This document shows positions 36,029-48,700 of a stretch of 64,000 nucleotides of DNA, piece after piece. The translations under genes and the position numbers were made by a program. Source of the stretch: Icerya purchasi (taxonomy: Eukaryota > Arthropoda > Insecta > Hemiptera > Monophlebidae). The stretch spans positions 379,056,188-379,120,187 of the forward strand of contig CM077116.1 in NCBI GenBank assembly GCA_039619475.1, in the 5' to 3' direction. Position 1 is the stretch's first letter; every line of letters begins with the position of its first letter. Under the pieces are notes generated by a model. That model was not told the origin of the DNA. It saw only the letters and a list, made by a program, of their open reading frames with translations, and did not search any database.

Positions 36029-38405
36029 CTTCTTCTTTCTTCTTTAAGGTGCGATATCCTCATGTTGACATGAAGATAATTCTTTTCCATTTTTCCCGAT
36101 TCCTGGCTATATGAATTATTTCTTCTGTTGAATGGTTTGTCCAATTTTTCATGTTTTCAAACCATGTCGTATTTTTTTCTCTGCCAATCCAGGTTTTTTC
36201 TTCAACCTGCCCAAGTAAAATTGTCCTCCTCAGTAGCTGATATTTATATTATATATATGTCCCGTGTATTCTAGTTTCCTCTTTTTTATTGTATTCACCA
36301 GTTCCCGATTTTTGTCCATACGCAGTAATACTTCTGAATTTTTTATCTTCTCCGTCCACGAGATCATAAGGATTCTTCGGTAGCACCACATTTCGAAGGT
36401 TTTCTAGTGTTTTTTTTATCACTTCCGTTTTCAGTGTCCCCATGTCTTACATCCGTATAATATCCGCGACCATACGTAGCATTTCAGAACTCTCACTTTC
36501 AGCGATATCTTGAGGTTCTCAGATGTTAGTATTTTCTTCTAATTACTAAAAGCATCCCTTGCTGTCGCTATGCGTATCTTTATTTCTTCGTCCGGGTCTG
36601 CCTTCTCATTTATCCAGCATCCCAGATATTTGTACCGGGCCACCTTTTCAATGTTTCTTCCTGATAATTTGAGCTGTATATTGTCCAATCTTTCTTTGCT
36701 ACTTATCACCATCTTTGTCTTTTCGACGTTAATTGAAAACCCGTCTATCTTTTACTTATTTCATTGACACTATTTAATAATTCCTGGAGGTCAGGCAATG
36801 ATTCTGCTACCAGCACTGTGTCATCTGCGTATCTAATATTGTTTAAGATTTCACCTCCAATTCTTACTCCTATATGCTTTTCTTGTAAAGCCTCCCAAAA
36901 GATTATTTCTGAATATATATTGAAAAGCAATGGCGATAGCCTGCAGCCTTGTCTTACACCACGTTTGATATAAATCTGTTGTGAGTCATTATTCCCAATT
37001 TGCACAAATGCTGTTTGATTCCAGTACAGGTTCTTTATCAGTATTATATCCCAGTTATCTAAACCAATCTGTTCCAACATTTGTATTAGCTTATTGTGGT
37101 GTACTCTATCCAAAGCTTTTTCAAAGTAGTTTGCGAAATTCTCGACTTTTCTGGAGTAGTAATTGGATGCAATACAGTGCTTCTCTAGTTCCCATACGAA
37201 GCCTGAATCCGAATTGTTCCTTGCTAATTGTTTCTTCACATTTCCTTTCTATCCTTCTCTGAATTATCCTTAGTAATCTTTTTAATAAATGCGACATCAG
37301 ACTAATTAATCTAAAGTCTTCACAAGTTTCCCTTTTACTGCTTTTTGGGAATTGTAATAATTTTTGATTGCATCCATTCTTGTGGTATTATCCCACTACT
37401 GTAGATCTTATTGTACATCTTTGTTAGCTTTGCAATGTCACTGTCCTCCAATAACTTAAGCAAATCAGCAGGTACTCCGTCGGGACTCGAAGCTTTTCGT
37501 ACTGGTGCATTTTTCAAGGCCTCTTCTATTTCAGACTGTATAATCTCTAAACCGGGGTTATCATATTCCTGTTTGTCTGCTATCTCTATTATCATCGTAA
37601 AGTTTCTCAATATAATCTGTCCACATTTTGATAAGGATGTGCTGTTCAGTAACTATGATTCCTTTAGAATTCTTCATTATATATGGTTGCCTCTTTGGTT
37701 TATAGATTGTAGCCGTCTATTTTAGCTTTTTGTGTAACCGGAATTCCTCGTGTTTATCTATTATATCTTCAATTTCTTGACATGATTACTGATACCACAC
37801 CTCTTTTGCTTTTTTTACAGCACTTTTAATTTGTTTCTGAATTATTTCATATCTTCAATTATCTTTATTTTTGTATTTTCTCCTTTCTTCAATTAGATTC
37901 AGTATTTCCTGCGTTATCCACAGATTTTTCGTTTTCTGAATACTACTTCCGAGAACCGTTTCTGCTGTTTGTAATTATTAGCTCCTTACTGCCTTTCTCC
38001 ACATCCTCTATGTCAAATTCCGTAATCTTTTGCATTTCCTTTTTAATAGTATATCCCTCCATTTCACTTTGATTTCTGCTTGTTCTAATTTCAGCGTGTT
38101 TATGCATTGTTTCTTAGCGTTTTTAGTTTTTTTAGGCGCATTTTAATTTTTGCAGCCAAGAATACATGATTGGAGTTGGCATCTGTACTCGGAAACCTAT
38201 TAACTGCTTTTACGGCATTTCTAAATCTTTTATTAATCATAATATAGTCAATCTGATTTCTTCTTATTACATCTGAGTTATCCGTGGGAGCCTTCCAGGT
38301 ACATAATCTCCTGTTAGGTAGTTGAAACCACGTGTTCATAATTATCGGTCTTTTCTCTTGGCAGTACTGAGAAAAGACTGATAATTATGAACATGTGGTT
38401 TCAAC
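36029..38405 (-). mobile_element. RTE-clade LINE, 5'-truncated, with 5' hairpin
   Basis: GTACGAGT flanks the insertion at 36021-36028 and 38406-38413. Minus-strand content in order: end of the endonuclease (NTWFQLPNRRLCTW, NQIDYIMINKRFR, SNHVFLAAKIK; 38339-38100), a linker, then reverse transcriptase (APVRKASSPDGVPADLLKLL at about 37500; KALDRVHHNKL at about 37110; GVRQGCRLSPLLFNIYSE at about 36930; NIRYADDTVLVAESLPDL at about 36830) and the C-terminal block (NREKWKRI at about 36095). The tail is a short GAA-type run (36031-36052). The first Asp of the palm and the ADD box remain, but frameshifts break the ORF. At the 5' end, 36 bp of the element is repeated in inverted orientation (38322-38357 and 38369-38404) inside the target duplication. 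Confidence 0.85.
38322..38404. repeat. 36-bp inverted repeat at the 5' end of the RTE insertion
   Basis: Arms at 38322-38357 and 38369-38404 are 34 of 36 identical as inverted copies, separated by 11 bases (TTGGCAGTACT). The left arm is RTE coding sequence (the IIMNTWFQ region). The right arm is the same sequence flipped, followed after one base by the target duplication. It looks like a snap-back or twin-priming product formed at integration. Confidence 0.85.
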
Positions 38406-38413
38406 GTACGAGT

Positions 38414-40900
38414 AGTTACGCGGAAATCTATGACGTTAGTTCTGATGGTTTCTGGACAAAGCTTTATGGCGAGAAGGCGAGGAATGTCATGAGAATTAGA
38501 CGAAATGGAATTGTATATAATTTAATCGTATAAATCTCGGCTGAACGGTTACGTTTTAATGCTCTAAAAACTGGATTAAATGGAAAAGTTATCAATAATG
38601 CAGTTCACGGTCATTGTTAAGAGATGGTATAAATTAATACAATAGGCGCTACTTACGCGAGCTGTGAGCTCAATTCGATATGGGAAAACTATTATTTTCA
38701 GAGGTTACAAGGTAAAATGTTAACGCCTCAAAGCGTGAGTTCGTGTATGTGAGGGGGAAGAATGCTACTGTGTCATTTCACTTTAATTACCACGAGATTG
38801 GAGTGATGCTCCTTTCAAAAAAAGAAATAATAAGTTCGATGAAAGTGGATTTCGCCGGCCTGTATTAAAATCAATCGGTTAAGTTAAAACAAACGAGTGA
38901 GCGAGCGAGCGAGTAAGCAAGTACGAAAAAGTATCGCCTGTGACAGCGAGCGAGCGAGCTAAATTACAACTCGGGGGGGGGGGGGCTTATGACTAGTACT
39001 AGTTGTAGCATCTTACTATGCAGCGTTGAGGACTATTTATATGTGTGGCTTTGATAGGGCTGATGGTGTCAGGATGGCGCGTGTCGTGGGCGCAACGATA
39101 CAATTACTGGCTGTGTAAGGAAAGCAAAGAAAAGCGCTAAACTAATTTACACGCGCACTCACGCGAGCATATCAACGAAATGTACATTACGCTATGACAC
39201 GTGAAATCTCGCACAGCCCCTCCTGAAACTGATATGTTTACACATCGAAAAATCGTTATTGGTCGAAAGAATAGCTGAAAAATTTCAGAAAACTTTTTTC
39301 TCGTGCATAACGAAAATGGAGAAGAGAAACCTTGAGAATCTGGAAAAGTACGACGACGAAAAGGTGTTTTATACTCTTCGGAAAGTGACGTCATTATTTG
39401 ATTTTTATTTTTTTAATGCGTTTCATATAGGTCCCTTTTTCGGTTTGGAAAAAGTAAAGTAATTATGACTCATCTAGTTTGGTAGGTAACAGCATACTTA
39501 TCCTTTTGCTTTCTTTTCTTTTTGCTTCTTTCGTTGATTACGTCATTTAAAATTAAACGTCTTCTTATTACTCCTAGCGTAAGAATGTTATAGTCATAAA
39601 TATATACGTATGTGTACTGATTACTAAGTTATCTTTACGCCGGAGAGGTTAAGGAAATTTGTAACGTTTTTGCGTTATTTAGAAATTCTGTTACGTTTTT
39701 GTTTTTCGTAGTTCGGAAGTACGTTGCGTTAAATACAATAGAAATTTCCCCGCAGACGGTGCATTTAGTTTATCGGTAATGGGTATTCTTTTAGTACATT
39801 TCTATAATAGTAAAGTATGCATGTTTTTTCTTTCCATAACCACACTTTTAAATGAAATTATGAAATTTTAAAAACTTTTAAAAAACTGTTAAATTCGATT
39901 ACATATGTGATATTTTTTATTATTACACGAACATAAATACGTTCAATTCACACAAAATATATAACGTCATTTATAAAACATATTACACGTAATAAAATAT
40001 TAAAAAAAATTAAAATTTTTACACTATAAAATTGATCGGTTTCGTCTTTATAAATATAATAGAAGAACTAGTGGTCCAGGGGGTGTTCCCATTGCGAAGA
40101 ACAGGGGATCGAGTTTATACATATGAAAAGAAATACTTACTTACAATGATGCATAAACAACAGTCTTTCGGTCACTTACGGTTTGTACTTCGATGCATAG
40201 CTTTTTGATCTAGCAGTAACAAGCTCATGTAAATAAGCAGTTCATAAATATACAAATTCGCGTGCTAAAGAAATATGACTTAACTAGCTTATACCGATGT
40301 TTATCACTCAGTATTTACATTTGCATACCAACTCACTGATACACACCTACTCAAAAACTCAGGTACACGCACTTCACTGCAAAAAATCCAAGTTATCAAA
40401 TGGTTGTAAAATTTGAAAAGACAAGAATATTACATATTAAACAGCCGACCCCTTATATATAAGCTCGGTGGATCTACAAAGTGAGAAGCGATGTTATATA
40501 GTTTACGTATAAGATGTGGAAGAAGTTTAAAATTTTGACAATCCAGGATAAGTTCACTACATTTATGTACCGTATTGTTATAATCACGCAATTTACCCGT
40601 TCAAAAACATGAAAAATGCTTCTTTTTGGCTCTCCGTAAGTGAAAGAAATCAGTTTTCCGACAATTAAGTGACGGAATTTTTACATCTCAATTCTGTCTA
40701 ATAAATACACATAAATTAGCTCTCTCCGTGAAGTAATTCATGCAAAAGGTATGCAAAAATCATACACCAGCTTCCCGTGTGCGACCCTCAATAGTTTTAA
40801 AATTAATCATTTATAATAAATCTGTAAATACAACTTCGCTCGGAAAGTACTATATTAATGACGTAATTTTTATTCCGAGAGTTGTAACAAACAATTGTTA
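38414..40900. other. Region without recognised genes
   Basis: A GAGC tetranucleotide array lies at about 38895-38960 in two parts, followed by a G run near 38974. A plus-strand frame at 39259-39462 (67 codons, charged N-terminal half) is of unknown nature. No repeat family recognised. Confidence 0.35.
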
Positions 40901-41000
40901 TATGTTTCTTTCTGTTAAGTTTTTAAATAAACTGCTAATTATTTATATGTTTCTTTCTGTTAAGTTTTTAAATAAACTGCTAATTATTTATATGTTTCTT
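40901..41000 (+). repeat. 45-bp tandem repeat, 2.2 copies
   Basis: Units start at 40901, 40946 and 40991 with TATGTTTCTT; the first two are identical and the third is partial. The period is a multiple of three, so the unit MFLSVKFLNKLLIIY repeats in an open frame, but nothing else suggests a protein. Confidence 0.85.
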
Positions 41001-41365
41001 TAAGAACGACGTAATCAGTTTACTCTTCTATAGAATATTTTAAAAGAATTCCCGTAACTAGGTTCGAAGGATTAAATTATATATATATATGTGTGCTTAC
41101 TTGTTATATATTATATTAATAATAAGAAAAATCACGTAATGGCAGTAGTACGTAAGGAATGTTTCGCGAAAGCTATTAATAAAATTAGCGAGTTAAAGGT
41201 GTCAAACTGAATAACAATTATAAAAGCAGTACGCAAAACCGTAAATTAATAAATTACGTAGTCAATTAAAACCGACTGTTCTATAAGATTTATAAAAACT
41301 ATCACGCAGGGTTTTATGGATTGTTTACATTCAGATGTCCCAAGAACCGTATTATAAACATTTGT

Positions 41366-41391
<26 letters not shown>
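41001..41391. other. AT-rich spacer with TA microsatellite
   Basis: TA arrays at about 41078-41090 and about 41367-41391. Nothing else recognised. Confidence 0.5.
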
Positions 41392-41396
<5 letters not shown>

Positions 41397-41400
41397 CATT

Positions 41401-41699
41401 CATGAGCGTCGCCAGGGGAGGCAAGTGAGAAGCTGCCCCCCTCCCTGGAGCCTTGAAACTTTTTAATCAACTGGCTATGATGAGTATTCATAGATGCGTA
41501 ATCATGAACAATTTGGAAGACTTTTATAATTTTACAATAATAATTTGCCAGAAATCCACGAAAATTATGTTTTAATTAAGATTTTATTCTTCTTTAATAA
41601 AATATTAAGCCTTTACAAATTATAAATTTTATTTTTCCTATAACTCATATCCTCTTTCTATCATCCCCCCCCCCGGCTTATCGGCTGGCGACGCCCTCG
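41401..41699. mobile_element. hAT-like MITE, copy B (about 299 bp)
   Basis: The ends are CATGAGCGTCGCCAG and, on the other strand, CGAGGGCGTCGCCAG. TATACATT flanks both sides (41393-41400 and 41700-41707), 8 bp. The body matches copy A at 23909-24192. Extra sequence around 41515-41545 lies between two AATTTG words, suggesting a slippage deletion in copy A. No coding capacity. Confidence 0.85.
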
Positions 41700-41759
41700 T
41701 ATACATTATTTATTAAAAAATACGATGAAAGGTTATTGCGAGCAAAAAGTATATTACAA

Positions 41760-42525
41760 GCGACACTTCACCGCACTAATATTGATTTACAATTTGCATC
41801 AAAAGAGGCTTAGAACGAAATCAACAATGCTCTCCCACTCTATGCTATATGCGGAACGTAAGGAAAAAAGGTAACAAATGACTGACTTAAAGGTCATCAC
41901 CGGGACATCGTTTACCTAATTCAAGAAAAACAAGTCGCATATTTTGGATACCTTACAACGAAAGCAAAGAAAACAAAGAGCAATTGGCGAAAGCTAAAAA
42001 GCACTCCTCCAAAACACTACAAGATGTCTAAAGAAGGAATGGTGGATAGCCACAGAAATATTCTATCGCCCATTAGAGATAATAATGGTAATAGAATTTT
42101 CAATAATGACGAAGTAGTTGAAACATGACGTAAGTATATACTACTGGGATCTTAACCAAACTCCAAAAATAAATAATGAAATAATCAGTCTGTTCCCACG
42201 TTATCTAACTTTCATAACACCCAGCAAGGACTCGAAGATTCATGAAGATAAGGAAGCGATCAGCGAACTTAAAAATAGAAATGCTCCAGGACCCAGAAAC
42301 ACCCCAGCAGTAATTTTAAAATTGCAGTTCCAGCAAATTTATTGTGTAGCCTCTTTCCGACAATATACGGAGAAGTCTGTAAGGATTTCCATAAGGCCAC
42401 GATTATTAAAAGAAAGGGGAACAAAGAGGACTGTTCTAATTACCGTGGCATCTCAGCTGGAAAAGGGTCTGGTACCATTTCGCCTAAAAATGGAATGACC
42501 CATAAAATAATAATAATAATAATTT
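41760..42525 (+). mobile_element. LINE fragment: N-terminal part of reverse transcriptase
   Basis: Frames encode the pre-RT linker (KEWW segment near 42030, a FYRPLE stretch at about 42065) and the first RT blocks: SELKNRNAPGPRNTPAVILKL (about 42262-42330) and ATIIKRKGNKEDCSNYRGIS (about 42400-42455). The wording matches elements with the KKGDK.DC.NYRGISLL signature. Sequence then ends in ATA repeats (about 42505-42523). The catalytic half of the enzyme is missing. Clade not determined. Confidence 0.65.
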
Positions 42526-42779
42526 GAAAAAATCAACTTGGCAATACGGTCACGTTTGGTAGACAGAAAAAAAGATTACCCTCGCGCGACGGGGGATCCC
42601 TCGATTTTTCAACCGAGAAAGCGTCTTTAACAAACAATGCCGCGTTTGCCCCCAGACCACCCCTGCTTTACGCTATGAAGTCGTAATTTGTTCTGGCTTG
42701 AGTCTTATGCGTATTCTGAAGGAAATTATTCTTCTATCTTGAATATTATAAATTGTCGCTTGTGAATAAAACAAAAATT

Positions 42780-43251
42780 TTGAGTCAGTCTAATATGTAT
42801 TATTCAACCGGTTCCTAGTTTCCTGCCTTGGTTTCAATCTATTCCTATCTGTCGTCGTTCCACTGTTGTTTCCTTAATTAGGCTTAGAATCAATCATTCT
42901 CTTCTCCCCTCTTCTCGCTTTCGATTCGCTTTGTCCCCTTCTCCTTTCTGCTCTCTTCACGCTTCTGAGCCTTCTTGTATTTGTGATTCAAATCACATCC
43001 TATTCGAATGTTCAGCACTCTCTAACGAACGCTCTATTCTTTACACCCAACTTTTAGTTTTAGGTCTTCCTACTCCCTTTAACGCTACCTATATTCTTTC
43101 CTTCCCATTGCCTTCAGTTATCCCATTGCTACTGTCCTTTGTCCTCTCCATTTCTGACCGCCTGGTTATTTAGTTATAACTGTTAATTTTTCATGTTGTT
43201 GGGTCAAGGCCGCTGGCGCGCCCAGGGTAGAAAAAAAAAAAAAAAAAAAAA
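42780..43251 (+). mobile_element. LINE 3' tail with Cys/His motif and poly(A)
   Basis: The frame about 42860-43171 encodes a C-terminal Cys/His motif (CICDSNHILFEC, C-x2-C-x4-H-x4-C), then LPTPFNATYILSFPLPSVIP and a stop, a UTR with GGCCGCTGGCGCGCCCAGGG, and a poly(A) run at about 43230-43252. It shares the ILFxC motif with 10992-12150 and the C-terminal block with 31240-31437, so three 5'-truncated members of one family are present. The upstream boundary is approximate. Confidence 0.7.
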
Positions 43252-43252
43252 A

Positions 43253-43701
43253 TAGTAATGGATGTATCATTTATAAAAACAAATCGAGCAGGTAAATAAT
43301 ATATATCTAATATTTGTAAATTGAAATATTCATTGCAAATTACGTTTTAAATGAAATGGTATTCAATTAGATTTCGGCAACAGAGAATAAAAAAAATTGT
43401 TATCCATTAAAAAATTATTTTCTCTTAATTGCTATAAATTTTTGTTTTGTATGTCAAAAGTATATTATAAAATATTTGGTTAATTGAATAGCGTCTTTTC
43501 ATATTATCTTTATTTTTCCTTTTTGTAATGTTAAATCGTAATCGTTTGGCAATTTATTGAATTACGACATTTTAAATAATAAAATAAAAGTTTTTTTTTC
43601 TTTATCTTTTTTTTTTTTTGGATTAAATGGTGTCTGAATCAATAAAATGGTCGATCCACATGAATATGAGTTATGCGCGAACAAACAAAAAAAAAAAAAA
43701 C
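43253..43701. other. AT-rich spacer
   Basis: T and A homopolymers near 43607-43619 and 43688-43700. No coding similarity recognised. Confidence 0.4.
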
Positions 43702-43966
43702 ATACGCGACGAACACACAACCATTTTTTATTTGTAAGTCGGAAAAAATTAAAAATTAAAAACAAGTTTATTGACTTATAAAAAATTAAAGTATACTATT
43801 AGATTAGTAAGTCATTTTTGCTTAATATTAACTTTACTTTTCGTTTATTAACTTTTTAAATAAAGTATCTTGAAATAAACGAAGTGATAAAGTTTAATTG
43901 TCTCGCGTTCGTTTTTCGCGTCTATTAAAGAGATTGTCTCGTGTTTAGAGGCATTATCTATTAATA

Positions 43967-45706
43967 ATGTCATCGTCCCCTGCCTCTCACCGAAGGCAGA
44001 CCGTTCCAACATCGGAACCGATCGGTGAACAAAACCAAACCGATTCACCACCTTCGCGCCCTCCTACCCCTCAAAAACAGCTGACAGCCGCAACGACTGC
44101 ATTAGCGCCGGACGGTAAGTATGGTGGTAAATCGCAGACTTCAGGCAAGCCAACGGCGAATCGAAACACAACACACACCTCACACATGCACAATACCGCT
44201 GATAACGATGATACCGCGGTCGTACACAGCGATGCGATAAAATCTATCTCCGAATTAACTACCGCTTCTTGTAATACGACTGATTACAATTATCAGTTTC
44301 CCGCACTGATAAATAACGAAATTCCAAATAATTTAAACCAACAAAATAGAAATTCAAAACATACCTTCGCAGATAAAATCAAATCGAATAAAAAGATCGC
44401 CCCATTAATTAATTTCAACTACCCTTCTCGTGAATGCGGAATTATTTTCGATTATATCGCACCCTACGTTATACGTGATTATTTTGTCGCGCTTAAAAAC
44501 CATGTAGCAGGCAGCTTAAACATTGTAGCAGGCTCCCGTATTAGCGGTGATAGAATTCTAATATTTTTAAAATCCAGGCAAATAACAGACGAATTTCTAG
44601 CAAAAGGTGGCCGGATCACCATAAATAATAGAACAATTACTGCCCGGAGACTTAAACAACCGGCGAATAAACTCATTCTATCAAATGTCTGTCCAACCAT
44701 CCCGAACGAAATATTAGTTCGACATTTGCAAGAAGTTTATCCAATAAAAATCCTTTCGCAAATTTCCATTTTACGTGTGAATCCGGTGGATGATGAATTT
44801 GCTCACGTAGTAAGTTTCAGGCGGCAACTTTACGTCGAACAGTTTAATTGCAAAAATATCCCTGATTCCTTCACATTCTGGCACAACGACTACGAATACA
44901 GGATCTACACGCAGCTCAATGACCATTCATGTGAAAATTGCAAGAAGAAAGAAGGAACAGTTCATCAAGAAGTTTTTTCCGAAACCATAACGACATTTCC
45001 AGCGCCGGTCGAAAATGCCTGTGCTGATAATAATCAACAGCGATATCAACCAACAACCAATAGCGACAAACAAGATGCAACATACACCAAACAAACTAAG
45101 ACAATGGTAACTGAGCAAACTGTCCAACAGGAGCAGCACCAAAACATAGAAGAAACACGCAATCAATTACAATTAAATATTGCCCCTTCTACCGACAATA
45201 CCTCTACTGTAATGAACATTGATAATAACAACCCCCTTCAAAAACGACCACACCCCATTAGTCCCGATGAAACATACAATTCAACTTAACCGCCATTTCC
45301 AGATAAAACTGCTACTAAGCGAATAAACCTAGAAAATCAAAATTCTACGGCGCACAATGTAGAAATTAACGTCATGGACAATGCGGCCAAACCAGCCTCT
45401 AAAGAAGCAAACAAAGGAGTTGATATTAACCTATTAACAGAAGGAACATTACATCTATTTACTAGCGGCCAGACTCCGTTCTTCTTAGACTATCAAGAAT
45501 TTCAAGAATTCATAAGACAGGTGGCCACAAGTCAGGATTTTGTTAATTACGCACTGACTTTCACAGAAGATAGGGATAACCTTTTACACATGCTTTCTCA
45601 AGTAAGACCATTATTAGGCAGCGTAGGACTTAAGAACAGATGTACTCGCATAATTAATAAACTAAAACCTCTCCTTAGCAAGGATGACCCTGAAACTAAG
45701 ATATAA
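43967..45706 (+). CDS. LINE ORF1 (nucleic-acid-binding, gag-like), one in-frame stop
   Basis: ORF1 proteins of I-group LINEs bind the element RNA and form the ribonucleoprotein used for insertion. The frame from the ATG at 43967 runs 440 codons to TAA at 45287-45289, then stays open in the same frame to 45706 (580 codons including the internal and final stops). The first about 100 residues are low-complexity, rich in T, P, N and Q. A conserved-looking core follows (CGIIFDYIAPYVIRDYFVAL; residues 145-320, including KLILSNVCPTIPNEILVRHL), then a single CENCKKKEGTVHQEV zinc-knuckle remnant that lacks the last Cys (residues 324-338). Polar Q/N-rich linker and a last segment with a TPFFLDYQEFQEFIRQ stretch. 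The internal TAA is probably a nonsense mutation; readthrough cannot be excluded. ORF2 starts 43 bases downstream. Confidence 0.85.
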
Positions 45707-45749
45707 AACTAGTCATCCTAAGTAACACTGTCAACAATAATTAGAGAAA

Positions 45750-48700
45750 ATGGCTGCAAATCTCAGTATTCTGCAATGGAATTGCAGAGGGTTTTATAAA
45801 CGCATAGACGAACTGAGATTACTCATTAATAACTACAATCCAATAATCATTTGTTTACAAGAAACGCACTTAAACTCTTCCCATTCACCACTTATTAAAG
45901 GCTACAGAATATTTCGCTCTGACTACACACAGGGACAAGCAGCATGTGGAGGAGTCTCGATACTAGTGCATGAAGCGATCCCATCACATGAAATAAGGTT
46001 AAGTACCATGTTTCAAGCGGTAGCGGTGAAGGTGAAAATCCCGTCCCTTCCGCTCTCATCCATTACAATCTGTAATTGCTACTTCCCACCCGCTACAAAC
46101 ATAACCAAAATAGACTTTGATACATTACTATTTCAACTGCGGGACCCAGTGTTATTACTGGGAGATTTCAATGCCCACTCTTCTGAGTGGGGTTCAACAC
46201 AGCCAAATAGACGAGGAAATATGATTTCAAATAGCATCCGTAATAGTGACCTGGTACTCCTCCCTCCTCCATCACATACACATTTCAACACAACTCATAA
46301 CACTTTTTCAATAATAGATTTAGCATTTGCATCCGTTTCACTATTTCCGTACTTGAACATAGATGTACATGGTGATCTGTGTTCAAGTGACCATTTCCCT
46401 ATTTTCATACACTTTCCCCACCAGTCGCAAAAATTGCACTCAGCCCAGGTAACAAAAAAATTTGCATTCCATAAAGCAGATTGGAAGGGTTACAAAACAA
46501 AGGTTACTATCCCTAAAATTCAAACGGAATCGGTAGAGGAAAATCTGAAAATTCTCATCAACGCGATGAATGAAGCAGCGACAGCAACAATACCGAAAAC
46601 AACAACAGCTCCTCGGAAAAAGCGAGTACCATGGTGGTGCCCCGAAATCAAAATGGCGATCGCACAACGGAAACGAGCATTGAGGAAGTATAAAACAACG
46701 AAGTCACTTACAGACCTGATTAAATTCAGAAGATTTAGAGCTCGAGCCAGGCTACTCATCAAAATGAGAAAACAGGAGTGCTGGACAGCATTTGTATCAT
46801 CTATCTCAAAAGATATGCCTGCGACGGTGGTTTGGAGAAGAATCAAGTCGTTGTGTGGTAACTATCGTCCTCCAACTACCCCTTCCTTACTCATTAACAA
46901 TGTCCTGCTCACAGACACCAAAGAAGTGGCAGATGCCTTTGCGCAACATTTCGCTAAAGTATCTTCCTCAGCATCCTACACCGATTCCTTCCTAGAACAC
47001 AAAGCGAGACTAGAGGAGCAAAAAATATCCTTTCCTCCAGATCAAAAAGAAAAATACAATGATCCTTTTTCAATGTCTGAACTAAATTACCAGCTCGATA
47101 AAAAGCTAAAAAACAGTGCACCTGGAGCCGACTCCATTCATCCATTCATGATCAGATACCTACCTAATCTAGCTAAACAACTACTCCTTGACGTATACAA
47201 CAAAATTTGGACAACTTTCTCCATCCCAAAATCCTGGAAAGCAGCTTTAATTATTCCTATCCTCAAACCTAATAAAGAAACCTTCATTCCTCAAAATTAC
47301 AGACCTATCTCCTTACTATCTTCACTCTCCAAAATCATGGAAAAAATGGTGAACAGACGACTATCCTCTTTCCTAGAATCTTCAAACGTTCTCTCCCCAA
47401 TACAAATTGGAGGTCGCAAATCAAAATCCCCAATGTTACATCTCCTGAGCCTAAAAAGACAAATACTTGAAGCCCAAAAGAGGTCACAAACTCTCTATAC
47501 TGTCTTTTTTGACATAGAGAAAGCATTCGACCGGATATGGCGATATAAAGTGCTTACAAAGCTGAAGAACGCCAATATAAAAGGCAATATGGGCAACTAT
47601 ATAATGAATTATTTGTCAAACAGACACATTCGAGTAAAAATTGGCTCAACTGTATCCTCTCCTGTCCTAATAGAGAATGGTATTCCTCAAGGCTCTCCTC
47701 TAAGTGTAACACTCTTTATCCTATACATAAATGATGTGGCGGACTGCATACAGCCGCCGGTAACATCCCGATTGTTTATAGACGACCTCAATATATCCTT
47801 AGCATCAAACTTTCCTTCCAACGCCAAATCTATACTACAATCCACAATCAATAGGTTATATTCGTGGACCGAAAGTAACGGCCTTACTTTCTCCTTAAAT
47901 AAAACTTCTTGTGTAAAATTCCAGAAAAGTCGTCGAGTAAACCCAAACCATGATTTTTCCCTTACCCTAAATGGACTTCCTCTTCCAGTCACATCCTCAG
48001 CTAAATTCTTGGGTCTAACATTTGACTCCCATCTGACATGGTCTCCTCATATTAAAGAACTCAAACGCAAATGTAATAAAATCATAGCTATCCTAAAATG
48101 TTTATCACATCATAAATATAACAATAATCCAAAACTACTTCTATCTGTATACAGATCACTTATTCTAAGCAGATTAACCTACGGCTGCCAGGTGTTCTAT
48201 TCGGCTAGTAAGCAGCTCATAAAATCACTTGAATCAATCCATCACGCTGCCTTAAGGTCCATCCTTGGGGCGCATCGAACATCTCCCACGCAGGGTGTCT
48301 GTGTGCTATCAGGAATTCCGCCATTATCCTATATATTTGACTTCTACACTTCCCGTGATCATCTATACTGGTACCAACAATATCACTTCTCTTCGAGGAA
48401 CACTGTCATTCCTCCTCCAGCCTTTCAAAATGATCCAATACCTAATATTCCAAATTTTTTGACTGAGAAAAACATCAAATACAATCCGGATCTCCTCCTG
48501 TTCCCAAAAGAACCACCATGGGAATACCCCCCACTGATGGTAGACTTATCACTCTTTATCCACCGTACATCTAACGAGGACCAATATACAGCTCGCCAAA
48601 AAAGTATCGAAAAAATACAAACTTACACACATGATACACACGTCTATACAGATGGAGCTAAAGCAAATGTCGCTGGCACACTGTCCACTCCCACAGCATG

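Noticed and set aside
43702..43707. ATACGC as a proven target duplication of the main LINE
   Set aside because: Only six bases match, next to A runs on both sides, so it is kept as tentative only.
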